Assembly (NCBI GenBank): GCA_902728285.1
Contig: CACVBU010000538.1
Span: 709,141-773,140 of the forward strand
Source of the DNA: Clytia hemisphaerica
Lineage: Eukaryota; Cnidaria; Hydrozoa; Leptothecata; Clytiidae
Length of the DNA: 64,000 bases
Direction: 5' to 3'
The number at the start of each line of letters is the position of its first letter. The first letter of the stretch is position 1. A program made the position numbers and the translations under genes. Under the pieces are notes generated by a model. The model did no database searches. It saw nothing but the letters and a program-made list of their open reading frames with translations, and was not told where the DNA came from. Positions 44,791-56,699 of the stretch are shown in pieces.

Positions 44791-45072
44791 CACCCCCTTC
44801 TCACAGTAAGCGGGGGTGAAAATATCGGACTGAAAATTGATGGGGACTGATATTTCAATATTTTCTATGACTGGGTAATTATATTCCATTGTTTTCAAGT
44901 CAAAAAATTCAGTGGGAACGGGGAAAATAGCATAACATTTTGCAGTGAGGATTAGTTTATTTGAAAATTTTCAGTGGGAACAAAAATTGGGGTGTAATTA
45001 TCCACTGGGGACAATATTTTGTCAAATTTATCCAGTGGGAAGGGGTCCCACTGGGTCTGCGAGAAGGGGGTG
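44791..45072. mobile_element. hAT-like MITE copy 5
   Basis: Ends CACCCCCTTCTCACAG and CTGCGAGAAGGGGGTG. Flanks CCATAGAA (44783-44790) and TCATAGCA (45073-45080) agree at 6 of 8 positions, consistent with an old 8-bp duplication. Confidence 0.75.
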
Positions 45073-45186
45073 TCATAGCATTATTTTACAGGTAATAAAA
45101 ATATTACTTTAGAATAGGATATAACTGGAATAATTGCTGTTCCATTTAATAACATTATTACTAGGTATATTTATTAATAGGTTGGA

Positions 45187-45224
45187 CCATAGTATAAGAA
45201 AGCCGCGGCTTTCTTATACTATGG
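45187..45224. repeat. Perfect 38-bp palindrome
   Basis: CCATAGTATAAGAAAGCCG followed immediately by its exact complement, with no loop. It lies at the start of a CCCCTGGAAA-rich patch. Confidence 0.9.
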
Positions 45225-46075
45225 TTGGACGAACCTTTCAAGCAAAAAAAATAATTCTTGAAAATGTACCCCCCTGGAAAATGGTAAAATTTACAAAAAA
45301 CGTTTAGGAAAAATTTTCTTCATACCTTTAAGTGAAAGTGGACGAACTAAAACCAGTCTATAACCAGTGTCGTAGCCACCGGGGGTGGCCGGGGGGGGGG
45401 GGTGCCCCCCAAAAAAAGATTTTCAGATTATGGTTTTTTTTGAAAAAGTTGTAAATTTCGTCAACGTTGTCTGTATGTTTACTTTTAAAAAATGTAATGC
45501 ACTAACTATTTAAGCTGATAATCTTATGATTTGAAAATATACTAATATGCGAGCGATTTCTACTTGCCTTTTGCTAAAAGTTGACTTTCGGAGAGGCAGT
45601 TTTAGCCAATCTGGAGGGCATGAAGTTCAAAACTTTTTCTGGCCCGTCTGCCCCAACCATGGTGCGGCCTCCTTGCCTCCTTAGATACTAAACTTATAGG
45701 GCCCCTCTAAAATATTATTTGTGTCTACGGCACTGATAACACTCAGGAAGTTTTAGACTAATTTTTAACCCCCTTTAAAATTGAAAAGACTTTCCTTAGA
45801 CCCCTGGAAATACTTCTTCGGATTACCTCGTGGAAATCGTCCAAGCCCTGTATGGATATAAAATAAAATGGTCCTATCCAATTACAATATGAAAAAATTA
45901 CGTGCTTTGTATTGAACACGAAAATGTTAAGGTTAAGTGTTCAAGAAAAAGGTAAAATAAGCTCTTAAATATACAACTCGCAAGATTTTCAGTTAAGATT
46001 TTTATTAAGACTCTTAAAAGTCAACTATACTTGCAAATATACAAACCGATGTAATCTATATGTTGTATACAACAG

Positions 46076-49000
46076 TTACCAAATTTGTGTTTTGGTCTTT
46101 GTAACTCCTTCAGTTAGAGGGCCACTCTCAAATGAGATACTCGTCTCATCTTTTGAGCCAGAAATAAAATACTTTTTGCAAGAAGATTTGTAATATTTCG
46201 TGTCGCCATACATCTTTGTAGGTTTACGGACACTTCTGTCGTCCCCGCCGATCTTGGGTCCATATCGAGTGTCCTTGTGATAGATAGCGTTACATTTGTT
46301 ACAGCCAATCATTTCGTCAAATGTCCCAAGACGGTTGAATCCGATTTCAGCCGATTCGAACATGATTGTTCCGATTGGGATTTCGGAACCTTGGTTTTCA
46401 CCTTTTACGACAATAACTTTGACTTCCCATACAGATCCTATAGGAACAATTTTCTTGATTTAACTGTTTAAAGATTTGTTATATTTATTCCTAGTCTGCT
46501 CCCTAGATTCCCTAGACTGTAAGTATCCCCCTGATATGGTTTGATATACGGGATGCGTTTCGTGTATAAAATTCCCGTCCGAGAGTTACCCCCGTCTTTG
46601 TTTTTTTGAGTTTCTTCATAAGCTTGACTTGTAAGTCTTATATGAAATATATTTAAATTTCATTAAATTTGAATTAAAAATTGGAATGACTAGATGTTAA
46701 TATAATCATTGGGTTTCTCAACAATTTTAAGAAAGTTGAAACAGGTTACCCAAAATTTGGGTTACTGTTCGGAAGGGGATTTTATACACGATTAGCATCC
46801 CCAATATCAAAACATATCAGAGAGGTTGCTTGCAGCCTACAATTCCCCCTAATTGATATTCTCATTAATATTTACTTTGGTTAAAATAATGTATGATTAG
46901 TAAGTACGTATGTTATAAATATGCTAATATTGCATTTCCGACCTGTTTTGGACACTTCTTCAAAACGTACCAACTTTCACGTCAATTTAGGGTAGGTAAA
47001 TTCTGTCCGATCTGCTGCCTCGGGGGAATCATATTTAGACTGGTATATACTACAAGATTTAATAAGGGAGGGAGCTATTTTAGGAGCATAGGATTGGCTT
47101 TCTCTCAGTATTAACTGATAGTATTTTCGAGAAAATATTTCAGTTTTATTTTACCTGTGACGTCACGATCAACTTCTCCCAAAACGTCTTGATGGACTTT
47201 TTTGAAACCTTCGAAATCAGCGGTGTTGATAGTATCTTGATCTGGTACACACTCCAATTTGACCTTGTATCGATCACCAGCCTAATGAGGGTATTGGTGT
47301 GAATAAATAATGACTGTATCTTGGTGGGCTGTAGACTACATCTGTAAACCCCAAAGACTTAGATTTACTATCCCTCTCCTAAAAGGTTTAATGTTTCATG
47401 TTGATAAACCAAACCTATAGCAGTTACTATTCTCGAAGCACGCTTTCGAGAAATGTGAGACTGTTCATCTAACGTTTCCAGACCATCAAAAAGAACGACA
47501 ATAACTATTAAAAAAACGAAAAAAAGAACGACAAAGAACGACATATTTTTCACATTCTCGCACTCTCTATTTTTATCCCTATACATTACTCTATTGAATG
47601 GCACATTAGAAGGAGCGGGAATTCAAGGAGCGAAATTCTGGCTTGAGAGACTGACGCCTTTCACCACTTGACTATCACTCTAGATCGAAACATCCCCTTC
47701 TCACAGACCCACTGGGACCCCTTCCCACGGGAAAAATTGCCCAAAATATCGTCCCCAGTGGAAAATTCTACTCCAGATTGTGTACCCACTGAAAATAATG
47801 AATTATCTCCACTAAATTTTCTGACTTGAAAACAAAATGGAATTTAAATCCCCAACCATGAAACCATGGGAATATCACAGACCTTCCGTTCGTTATGGTT
47901 GGCTGAAAAAATTCTAACGGGTCTTTGAGAAAAGGGTGTACGGAAAAATACAAAAAGGTGTTACCTTCATCGATGGATGGTTTTTGGTGCACTTTGTACC
48001 AGTAGTGAAACCTTTTTTACCAATCTCTTTTAAGTAGGGTACACCACAATCTTGGCAATTCCGTTTACAATTTTCCGTATCCATCGGCCATGCTAGTTTT
48101 GATGATTTTTTAACGTGTTTGATACCGTCTGCTTTGTTTGTCCGATCTGCATCCCAGACGGAGAAAATGAATTGGCCTAAAATTAAAACATTTTGGGGTT
48201 GATGGCACTGACCTTAATAAAACCTAGACCAAGCCTTATCCGCCATTTTTGATCGTTTTTTGAGAGGGGTACCCACAATGAAGACATTATAGTTTTAAAA
48301 TCTTGCCTAACGACAAACGGCGCTACATCTTTACTGCACAAGTAGATCGCTCTCGATTCGGGTACCACTTTCAAAAAAACTTCGATCAAAATATCTTGCT
48401 TGTCCGGTATTGAGAAACTGCTTCCCAGGGTCTAAATGAAGCTCATTGGTTGATGGGTCAAAAGTGTTGTGAGAAAATCTTTTGTAATTTCCAAGGGCTT
48501 TTCTCTGGAAATACCATTAAACTGGTAGGTGACTGGTGTTATATTGATTTTAATTGCATTAAACATAAGCAATCGTATTTTTTCAAAAATGTGAAGCCAT
48601 TTTAGCTGTTAGTTTTCGAAAATACTTCAACTTCCTTTCAATTAGTTTGATTTCTGAATTCGATTATGTAAAATACAGAATAGTTTATTTCACCGAGAAT
48701 GACTATTTTGGGCTAATCGTCCTAGTGGGAAAAGGTTCCACATTGATTTACACCATTGACAATACAGTTGACTGTCCATAATCCGATTTTCAAGGGGGGC
48801 TTGGATCTTTATCAAAATGGGGAGCGTATTGAATAGTAGAGCGTCGTTTATTAGAGTTTCTTGTTGACGGTGACTTTCAATATCATAGGATAGGAGTGTA
48901 TCGAATAATAGGACGTCGTATTAGAGAATAACAACTGTATGAGTTAGATCACAAACAACTCAAACAAACCTCCATCAGCATGAATTTGTATTCCAAAATA

Positions 49001-50664
49001 TCCTCCGGGTCCGTTTTTCATACCGAAAGTGTACGCTATATAAACTCCTCCATGTTTCTTCGTATTTTCAGTCAGATGAAATTCCAGAGCGTTCCATTCA
49101 ATATCAATTTCAAATGATGTCATCGGTTTCTTTTTGAGAGATGTTTCAAAATGCAAGATTCCGTACATGACTTTAAGTTTAGTTGATTGTGAGCATCTGT
49201 TGGAGCTTATGGGCGGCCATTGTGGTTGTGGCGTTTTTTCATCGTGGAGAAATATTTCATCCCCACCGCCCTCTACTTTTTCATCATGAGGAAAAAGTTC
49301 GTCAACACCGTCCAAGTCAAACAAATCCTTGCCTGTTTATGAGAAATTTTCAACACAGTTTTTAATAAGAGCAAACTATATATAATAACATAAATTTTAA
49401 AAACACATTATCGTAGGGGCCAAGCCTGGGGTCCCTTATCTTTTTTACGACCTAGCAATTTTTAGCCTATTCCAAAGAGCAGTATATTATAAGATATTTT
49501 TGAGAGAGAGGACGCGGATTAGGCCCGGGAAAACGTTTTATGACCAAAATAGTGACGCCATAGCTAAAACTACAAGGGACAATGAGGGGTAGGAAAGTAG
49601 CTGATTTTCAAAAGTCAAAATAAACGAAAATGATTGGTACCATCTGAAATAGCATGAAATTCTGAGTAAAAAATGTATTACAGGAACTCTCTGACTCAAA
49701 CACAAAAGGCTTGGCCCCCTACTATTAAGAACAATTTAAGGCTTTTTGGAATCTAAAAATAATCACATAATGCGGTGAAATAAGAAAGTTTCAAAAACAC
49801 ACTTATGGGCCTAGATCTCGAAAAGTTATGACATCAAAAGGCTTCAAAATCTGTGGACAGATACCACAACAGGAAAATCCCCTCCCGGGTACCACAATTG
49901 GAGAGGATCGAAAGATTAAATTAATAGATAGCCCAAAAAAGTAAAGCTTGGGTAAGAGAAACAACAGCTCAAATTAGAAGGTTTTTCTTTTTATCCTCTA
50001 TTACTACACTATTTATGTTGATGTTATATCTTATCTGGGATAAACCAAAAAAATACACCTTCAGAAACTGCAAAAACTGCTTGTCATTTTTTCTAGCTTG
50101 ACATCGAAAATATGCACGTGTTAGAAATATCCTGAATTAATATAAATTGACCACGATGAATAAAACTTTCTCTTGACAATCCGTATATGATTTATCGATA
50201 GACTTTAAAATAGTAGCGAGGTTAAGCACGGGTTTATTTTGACCGTAAAGTGCGATACCGTAGGCCTGTACATAACTTGCCAAAGCAAACCATGCATATG
50301 AAATCTTATGTACAGGCCTACGATATCGCATTGAACAGTCTAAATGAACACTTGCTTAGCCTCGCTAGTACAAAGCCGAAGCGTTATGAAATACAAGCGA
50401 TTTTTACAAGGCGCCGTTTCTTCCATTGGATGGCCATGAATTGGCCAAGCGTTACTTCGTCAAAAACGGATATATAACAAAGTGTGGACACAGTGACATG
50501 CAAATGAAAGGCCACGATGTTGAGCCTGTAACTATCGATAAAACCATAGTATACTATGATCAAACGATACAACAAACAACAAAAACGAAGTGATGATTTA
50601 TTTTATTGGAGACCTTACCTTGAGTGAACGCAAGTCCCACCAAAATCAATAGGCGAAGGTTCAT
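46076..50664 (-). CDS. DUF3472-like secreted protein, copy C, complete, 369 aa
   Basis: Exons in transcript order: 50664-50619 (46 nt), 49332-48970 (363), 48176-47965 (212), 47281-47155 (127), 46437-46076 (362). Phases are 1, 1, 0, 1; the sum is 1,110 nt. Exon 1 is a signal peptide, MNLRLLILVGLAFTQG. Exon 2 starts with an acidic insert not found in A, B or D (DLDGVDELFPHDEK ... DEIFLHDEKTPQP), then SFEIDIEWNALEFHLTEN and KNGPGGYFGIQ. Exon 3: FIFSVWDADR and CKRNCQDCGVPYLKEIG; exon 4: AGDRYKVKLECVPDQD; exon 5: SVWEVKVIV, GFNRLGTFDEMIGCNKCNAI, CKKYFISGSKDE. Signature order as in DUF3472 (PF11958). Secreted; paired Cys residues suggest disulfides. Function unknown. A hAT-like MITE sits in intron 3 and a 'taagaaca' repeat in intron 1. 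Confidence 0.85.
47691..47938. mobile_element. hAT-like MITE copy 6, in intron 3 of copy C
   Basis: Ends CATCCCCTTCTCACAGACCC and GGGTCTTTGAGAAAAGGGTG. Flanks GATCGAAA and TACGGAAA agree at 5 of 8 positions. The right end lies 26 bp from exon 3. Confidence 0.7.
49359..49860. repeat. 'taagaaca' repeat, copy 3, interrupted
   Basis: The head GTTTTTAATAAGAGCAAACT (49359) and tail (ATCTCGAAAAGTTATGACAT, then CAAAAGGCTTCAAAAT, to about 49850) are separated by roughly 330 bp of other sequence that begins GGGGCCAAGCCTGGGG and ends CTTGGCCCCCTACT, itself an inverted-ended insertion. In intron 1 of copy C. Confidence 0.5.
50250..50331. repeat. Inverted repeat, TGCGATACCGTAGGCCTGTA
   Basis: TGCGATACCGTAGGCCTGTA + CATA at the left is complemented by TATGTACAGGCCTACGATAT + CGCA at the right, with a short loop. 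In intron 1 of copy C, near exon 1. Confidence 0.75.
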
Positions 50665-51830
50665 CTTCCTAATGCCTTCTTACAGAGCGTTCCTTGACTG
50701 AAATATTTTTCTACTTCCCTAAATACAGGTTGTAGTATTGCAACTTGTATTGCAATTTCTCGATAGATTTTAAATTGAGGTTTCTTTTGAGTCGCGTTTT
50801 GCTTTTTGTTTATAATGTTTATACCGTCATAGCGAATTTAAGTAAAAAGCTTCATGTAATAACCCCTTTAAGGGTTTTCGATGTTAAATTTTATATAATG
50901 AATATTCGTTCTGATAATGATGGCAACCACGGGCTTTCCGCGAGGAAGACTCTATTTATGGCTTTTTTTAAAAATAGTTATTTTATCGCGAGGCAAAATC
51001 TTGGCCAAAACCTAAAGATATGCTACAAACTCTCAAGACGTTCATTTCGGAATAAATAATTGATTTAGAAAGCATAAAAACCGGTGTCCTAAGATAGGAA
51101 TACTTATTTTGGTTCTTAGTCTTGCGACTGCAGTTGGAGGCGATCCGAAGCTCTTCTTTAGATAGATATTTACCCGTTAGGGCTCCATTGAACCCATGAT
51201 TCTGTTTCACAGCTTATTGGAGGGTCGGTGAATTTCTTTTATATTGTAGGAATCTCATTTTCTCAAAATAATAGTAAAAAAGAAATAGATGTATGTAATG
51301 ATATAACCTGCTTAGGCTTAACATAGAAATGCGCGCTTTTTACTTTCGATTCTTTGAATAGTAATGTGACTGAGACATGCGTGATAAAATTTATGTGGTT
51401 CGTCCCATTGAGTTTCAAGCCGAAGGCAAGAGGTCAATCTCCTTGGTAGGATTTGAAGCCAACAAATCCTACCAAAGTTGCGCGGCCTTGAGTGACCCGC
51501 AAGGTTTTTACACAAATGACAGATTGAAACTAAAATTTACCGCTTAATTTCGAAAAATATATCACTTGAAAACAAAGGAATTGCTAGATTCAATCCGTCA
51601 TCAAAAATACGGCGCATATTTTAAGGCTTCAATTTTTCTTGCCTGAGAAAGGTTAGAGATTGACCTCTAGCCCTTCGGGCTTGAAACTCAATGGTTCGTC
51701 CTCACAGGTCGAGTTCAAAGAAAACTAAACTGTAATGACCACCGTAACGACCTTGCAAACCGTAACTGAATACTCTATCTTTGCACTACAATTCGTCTTC
51801 TCAAAGGTATAGTAGATCATGTCCACTACA
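50665..51830. other. Gene-free stretch upstream of copy C
   Basis: Should contain the promoter of copy C; no convincing TATA box seen. The GAGTTTCAAGCCGAAGGCAA phrase near 51410 is echoed in inverse near 51680 (CTAGCCCTTCGGGCTTGAAA), bordering a decayed inverted-repeat element. Confidence 0.4.
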
Positions 51831-51867
51831 CCTTGTTTTATAAGAACAAACCATATAAGAACATAAA

Positions 51868-52085
51868 GTTGGGTAGGGTAGCTTATTAGTTATAGCATTC
51901 GCCTTACAATCCAAGGGTTGTGGGTTTGATCCCTGGTCACCGCTAACTCAGCGAATGAGTAGCTTAGATTGAGTAATCTTATCTAGGCGGTAAGTTACTG
52001 GGAGCTGAGAGTAGGTGTGACGCTCCACCTCAGTATTCGATCTCCCAGGTCTAGCGCATATAGAAAGGGAATAGACTACCTCTTT
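51868..52085 (+). mobile_element. tRNA-derived SINE, family 1, copy 2
   Basis: GGTAGCTTATTAGTTATAGC and GGTTGTGGGTTTGATCCCTG (A- and B-box regions), then ACTCAGCGAATGAGTAGCTT and GGCGGTAAGTTACTGGGAG, the same body as 13450-13680. Confidence 0.75.
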
Positions 52086-52089
52086 CCAG

Positions 52090-52568
52090 ACTCCATAGAC
52101 TAGTAAACTAGTCGGTTATTACTTATAACCTTATAATAAAACTGTCAATCAAATAATGTAAACACTAATTAAATATTCAGCGCGCGTGAAAGAAAAGGAA
52201 AATAACCGACTAGAAGCTACTTCCAACGCCTTTTTTTCTTCACCTAAAATCGTAAGGAGAGACGTACAGATTTCTGTATGTCTGACCCGTGCGGGATTGC
52301 ATTTATTTTTCTTTCTGTTTATTGCGTTTTTAGAAATGCTCATTTATTTATATGTTCCCATGTTCAATGTTACTATGAAATATTATTTAGTCAAAAAAGT
52401 TGGATGGATTCTCAAAAACCTAAAAAAAGGTGTAAAATTAAACAACGTTTTTTGAGGGAAGTAGCTTCTAGTCGTTGAAATTCAGAAAAGAGACGCAACT
52501 TCTATTTGGAGCTTGATTTTTTGTATAATAGGTCTGTTTTCAACGACTAGTTTAATAGTCTACAGACT
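52090..52568. mobile_element. Inverted-repeat element with ACTAGT-rich ends
   Basis: Outer arms GACTAGTAAACTAGTCGGTT / CAACGACTAGTTTAATAGTC; inner arms AACCGACTAGAAGCTACTTC (52202) / GGGAAGTAGCTTCTAGTCGT (about 52456). The ORFs inside have no recognisable content. Confidence 0.65.
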
Positions 52569-52799
52569 CCACCGATAGCCACTAGATGAATATAATTATT
52601 TACTTAAGGTTAACGATGGTAAAAATGTTAAGAACAAGCTAAGAACATTATAGGCCTTTGTGAAATTTAAAACACTAAAATGCTGAAAATAAGAACATGT
52701 TACGAACATTTTAGGCTTCCAACTCAAAAAGTTAAGAACATTTGAAAAGTCTTTAAAATTTTTGGATGTTCTTAAAAAAAACTTGTGCTTATATCGAAT

Positions 52800-54890
52800 C
52801 TAAAGGACTGCCCTCCACCAAGGCGTGAGCTCGATCAGATAAAATTATTCCATGCCTTTATTTTTAGAGTTTTTCACCTACGTAATTCATATTTTTACAT
52901 CAAAATAAAACTTTTGCCCACATTATGCCTGCATTTTTATTACATAACGTACTTTTATAACATTTATACATCATCACAAAAAAACAAAAGTGGCAAAAAT
53001 TATAAAACCATCGGGAGTTTTTTTATGTTTCAGAACCAACGAAATCGACCACAGAAAAGAGAGTTTTTATCAAAATACTTAGGCAAGTGACAAGCAAACG
53101 AATCGGTAAAACTAAAAGCATGCAAAGAAAGAATTGCCCCTGTCAAACCCTAAAATCGTAAAACTAGGCAAACACAATTTGAACCGGTAAAAATAATGAA
53201 ATTAAACTGAAAATTTAATTCTTTTGAAATAATTGTCATAAAAGCGGAATAGCGCACTCAGCTACTCAGTACCAGGGAGTCGATAATTAAGGCAAAGTAA
53301 AAAATATTTGCTTACAAAGCTTTTTTAAAGAAAAAGGAAAGAGAAAATTTCTTATCCCGCAGCGCGCAAGCACAGATTTCAAGAATGTCTTCTGTTAATT
53401 TTGCTTTGCCTTGCGCGCCTCTTTTCTGTATAAAAGAAAAGATTACGGTGGAGTCGCCATAACTGGAACACGCACGTTGGCCACAAATTTATTCAAGTGG
53501 TAAGGAAATTTACAGTTTTAAATTGTTAACTGAGGGAGGAGACTATGAAACCTGATGGAATTCAGAAGACATTCGAGTTATAAAGGTTTTACTTAAATAG
53601 AAATTATAGAAATTGAACCATTGGAGCGCACAACCGAACATGGACTTCGCCAATGTCAGATGGACATTGAAAGAACGTTATGTGCTACAAAGGGTGGACG
53701 TAGATTGGAGTAAGGAGTATATGTATAAAGCGTATTTTCCTGACCTAGCTATTACGACAAAGCATATAATTTGATGCTTAGCCTAATTAACACCAATTAG
53801 AGTTTAATTGATTGAACAAATCACCCCTATTGCCTCTCAATTAAGTTCACGTTGATTTTCTAAAAGGTTTACCTTTGAGTATCTCGACATGCGCGTTTCA
53901 TTTTTTATGCACATAGTGTCATAAGATACCCACTTTCTATGACAGCGAGGATTGCTTCCTTTAGATCCTTTATTCAAGTATGTTAGACAAAGGTTTATGG
54001 GATATTCTACCGTTAAGAAGATCTATTAGTACTACCCGCCATCCGGTATACTTTGAGTTTTTACTTTTATTATCAAATGGGACGTGTCCATTCCTACTGT
54101 CCTAGATTCATACATTCATTCAACGTTCATCTGACGCAATAAAGGATATTTTTGGATGATAGTTGGAAGTTGGTCAGTGGTTTTGTGGAAGGCGTGGTGG
54201 GTGGTCAGTTATTTAGATATTTTAAAACCTTCTCCCCGGGGCCTTCTCTTGGAGGTTCCTGAACGACCATGTCACGTAGCAATCAAAGCCTCTCTTGGGC
54301 GTCCATGAAAAATAAGGTTAAATAATGATATCTTACTAACGAGGAGTTGTTGCCGTATCACCAGCTGTAACGCTTGTACATTCGAAAAAACAGAAGAGGT
54401 ATCGTTGATACTGGAGTTTTGCGTAAGTTTATCTACTACGTATCTATACGCAGACACGTGTTTTGTCTTTCCAAGGACTCGGGTCAGTAAGAACAGACTA
54501 CTGTTATCACAAAAGCTCAAAACTTGGTGTTCTTTATAAGAACAGAAGTGATATATCTACCCGCAGACACGTATGTTGAGCGGTGAAAAAGAACACGGCT
54601 ACTATATTTTGACTTTTCCCAACCTGTTTCGGACTCGGTCCGTTCTTGAGGGAATGATCCGCAGACACGTATCTACTGCTATAAAAATTTTGGTTTGATG
54701 TGTTGTTTTCCCCTTCGAGTCAGCTTCTATTCTAAGATGCATACTCTAACTTTATCTCATGGGTAACCGTCTGGCGTTGTAAACCGGTATTTTAGGTTCT
54801 CGGTAACAGGAAAGTCTTTTTTGTATCTTACGATGATATAACTGCCTAACCCTATAACCCCTTTTTATCGATATATTTACCTTTCATTTC
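52800..54890. other. Gene-free stretch left of copy D
   Basis: AT-rich. CGCAGACACGT occurs three times near 54449, 54562 and 54661, spaced about 100-113 bp, within 450 bp of the start of copy D. No exon supported. A GTATAAAAG at about 53428 is too far from copy D to be called its promoter. Confidence 0.4.
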
Positions 54891-55674
54891 AGTTTTCATG
54901 AATTTGTGTACAATGCATTGGTGCAATTTCCTTTTGGTTGTCTTTACACTGATACAAGGTAAGTGAAACATTTTGTTCTGTTTTCACACTCAGTTACTTA
55001 CTACCGAGTTTATGTATGTGTGTTTTTCTGTGACGGAGACGATAAGGTTCTAATTTGACTAGATCCTTACCAGCTGAGGACGATGGTAAATCAGCACTTT
55101 TATCATCCTCAATTTATTGTGGGTCAGAAATGCGGGTTATTCCGAACCGCTTCACTCACTTTCTCACTTTACCGTCTTCAAAAGGGCAAATACATAAACT
55201 CGCTATTAACACAATACCGTAGGATTTCTTTACTTTCTAATTCCCGGGTAAAGATTCCTATCGCATTCCCGGGATCTATCCGCTGTTTTTTTTCTGAGCT
55301 TAACGGAAAAAGTTTTTTTCTTGTGTACAAATGCGTAGTCAGCACGCAACGGCCTTGTTACTGACCTCCTGAAAAGTTGAAGCTACTCTATGTAAGTGTT
55401 AGTCTTTTTATGCTGCTGGAAGTTGAAATAGGAAAGTTACTCTGGGAAAACGGTATCTCTTGGACAGTTTTGTTGGGATATACCGGACTTTATGTTTGTT
55501 TGTTTTTTACTTTGAAATGCTTATACGAGGACATCATCCCAGCAAATTGCAAACTCTTATAACTTTTTACAAAAACATACATAAACAGGCATGTTTTATG
55601 GTCGAAATTTTATGCTCTTTCCACTGTCATTGAATATTTTTTTATGATTCGAAATAATAAATAAGTGACATTAA

Positions 55675-55787
55675 TACAATAATGACCAGTTAGTGAGAAC
55701 TGCACTGAAAATATTACCCGAGGTCCAAGCGTTAATCAAGGGCAATGTTTCACAGTACAGCCCAAAAAAACTGGTCATTATTGTATT
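55675..55787. repeat. Inverted repeat in intron 1 of copy D
   Basis: AATACAATAATGACCAGTT at the left and AACTGGTCATTATTGTATT at the right are exact complements (19 bp) around about 75 bp. Confidence 0.75.
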
Positions 55788-56010
55788 TGTTAATCGTTTC
55801 CTTCAGCTTCGATAGATTTTTCGTGTTTCATTCAGAAAAAAATCAAAAGAAAAACAGGCGCGAAAAGAGATCCAAAATTGTTTTAATTTCTGACGTCAAA
55901 AATGAAAAAATGAGACAAATGATATCAACAGTGTTCATTTTCCTTTGAAGAACTGATTGATCACAATGAATTTTCCAAAAGACGGGCAGCTCATGTCATG
56001 CGAAAAGAAC

Positions 56011-56272
56011 CAATACACTCTTCTCGAGATGCATAAATTTATTGTTGTCCTCGTTTTCAAACACATTTCATTGCTATGAAATTATACATTTAAACCAATT
56101 TAAATTCCCAAAAGGCAAACATTAACTCTAAAACAAAAGTACTTGAAATTCAAAAAGTCTCACGAGGTGTGAACAACACAATTATCATTGTGAATATGTA
56201 ATTTTATAGCAATGAAATCTGTTTGAAAACGAGGACAACAATAAATTTATGCATCTCGAGATGAGTGTATTG
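56011..56272. mobile_element. MITE with about 80-bp inverted repeats, in intron 1 of copy D
   Basis: CAATACACTCTTCTCGAGAT + GCATAAATTTATTGTTGTCC + TCGTTTTCAAACA at the left is complemented on the right with few mismatches. 262 bp, non-coding. Confidence 0.8.
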
Positions 56273-56699
56273 CATTACGCAAAAAGTCGTGTAGCCCGCT
56301 TCAAAAAAGTAACCGGTTAACAGTAGTAAGGTCTGACCCAACCATTTGTGGTGTGAAATATTTATAGGTGAATTCCTCATTCGTCATAGTTTCACAATGC
56401 AGAAATTCATCTGATAAGGAGGGTTTCCATGAGAACTTCATATGGCCGACAATCGATACAGGGTCGTGTACACAAGGCACCAAACAGAAGGCCATGTACG
56501 GAAGAATGATTTTCGAGCCTCCACTCAGTGAAAAACCCATGACGTCACTTGCAGTTGATGTTGAATGGAATGAATTGTAATTCCATCCGACCGAGAATAA
56601 ACAAAAGAAGGGCGGTGTTTATGTGGCGTACACTATGGGCATGAAGGATGGACCGGGCGGTTATTTTGGCGTTCAGATCAGAGCATCGGGAGGTATGAT

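Larger units (their letters stand above)
51836..52790. repeat. 'taagaaca' repeat, copy 4, split by a SINE and a MITE
   Basis: The head TTTTATAAGAACAAACCATA lies at 51836-51866, and the tail (TAAAAATGTTAAGAACAAGC to GGATGTTCTTAAAAAAAACT) at 52615-52785. Between them are a family-1 SINE and a separate inverted-repeat element, so at least two later insertions hit this copy. Confidence 0.65.
54898..56692 (+). pseudogene. DUF3472-like copy D, exons 1-2, with an in-frame stop
   Basis: Exon 1 is 54898-54958 (signal peptide MNLCTMHWCNFLLVVFTLIQ, phase-1 donor GTAAGT). Exon 2 is 56390-56692 (303 nt, phase 1-1): GTKQKAMYGRMIFEPPLSEK, SLAVDVEWNEL, then TAA at 56578-56580 where the other copies have Gln or Lys, then FHPTENKQKKGGVYVAYTMG and DGPGGYFGVQ in the same frame and a donor. 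One base change (CAA to TAA) explains the stop. It is on the plus strand, opposite to A-C. Exons 3-5 are not found before 64 kb. It is a pseudogene, unless the stop is an allele or error. Confidence 0.7.

Noticed and set aside
53420-53440. TATA-like GTATAAAAG as promoter of copy D
   Set aside because: About 1.5 kb from the start codon with no evidence of a 5' UTR exon.
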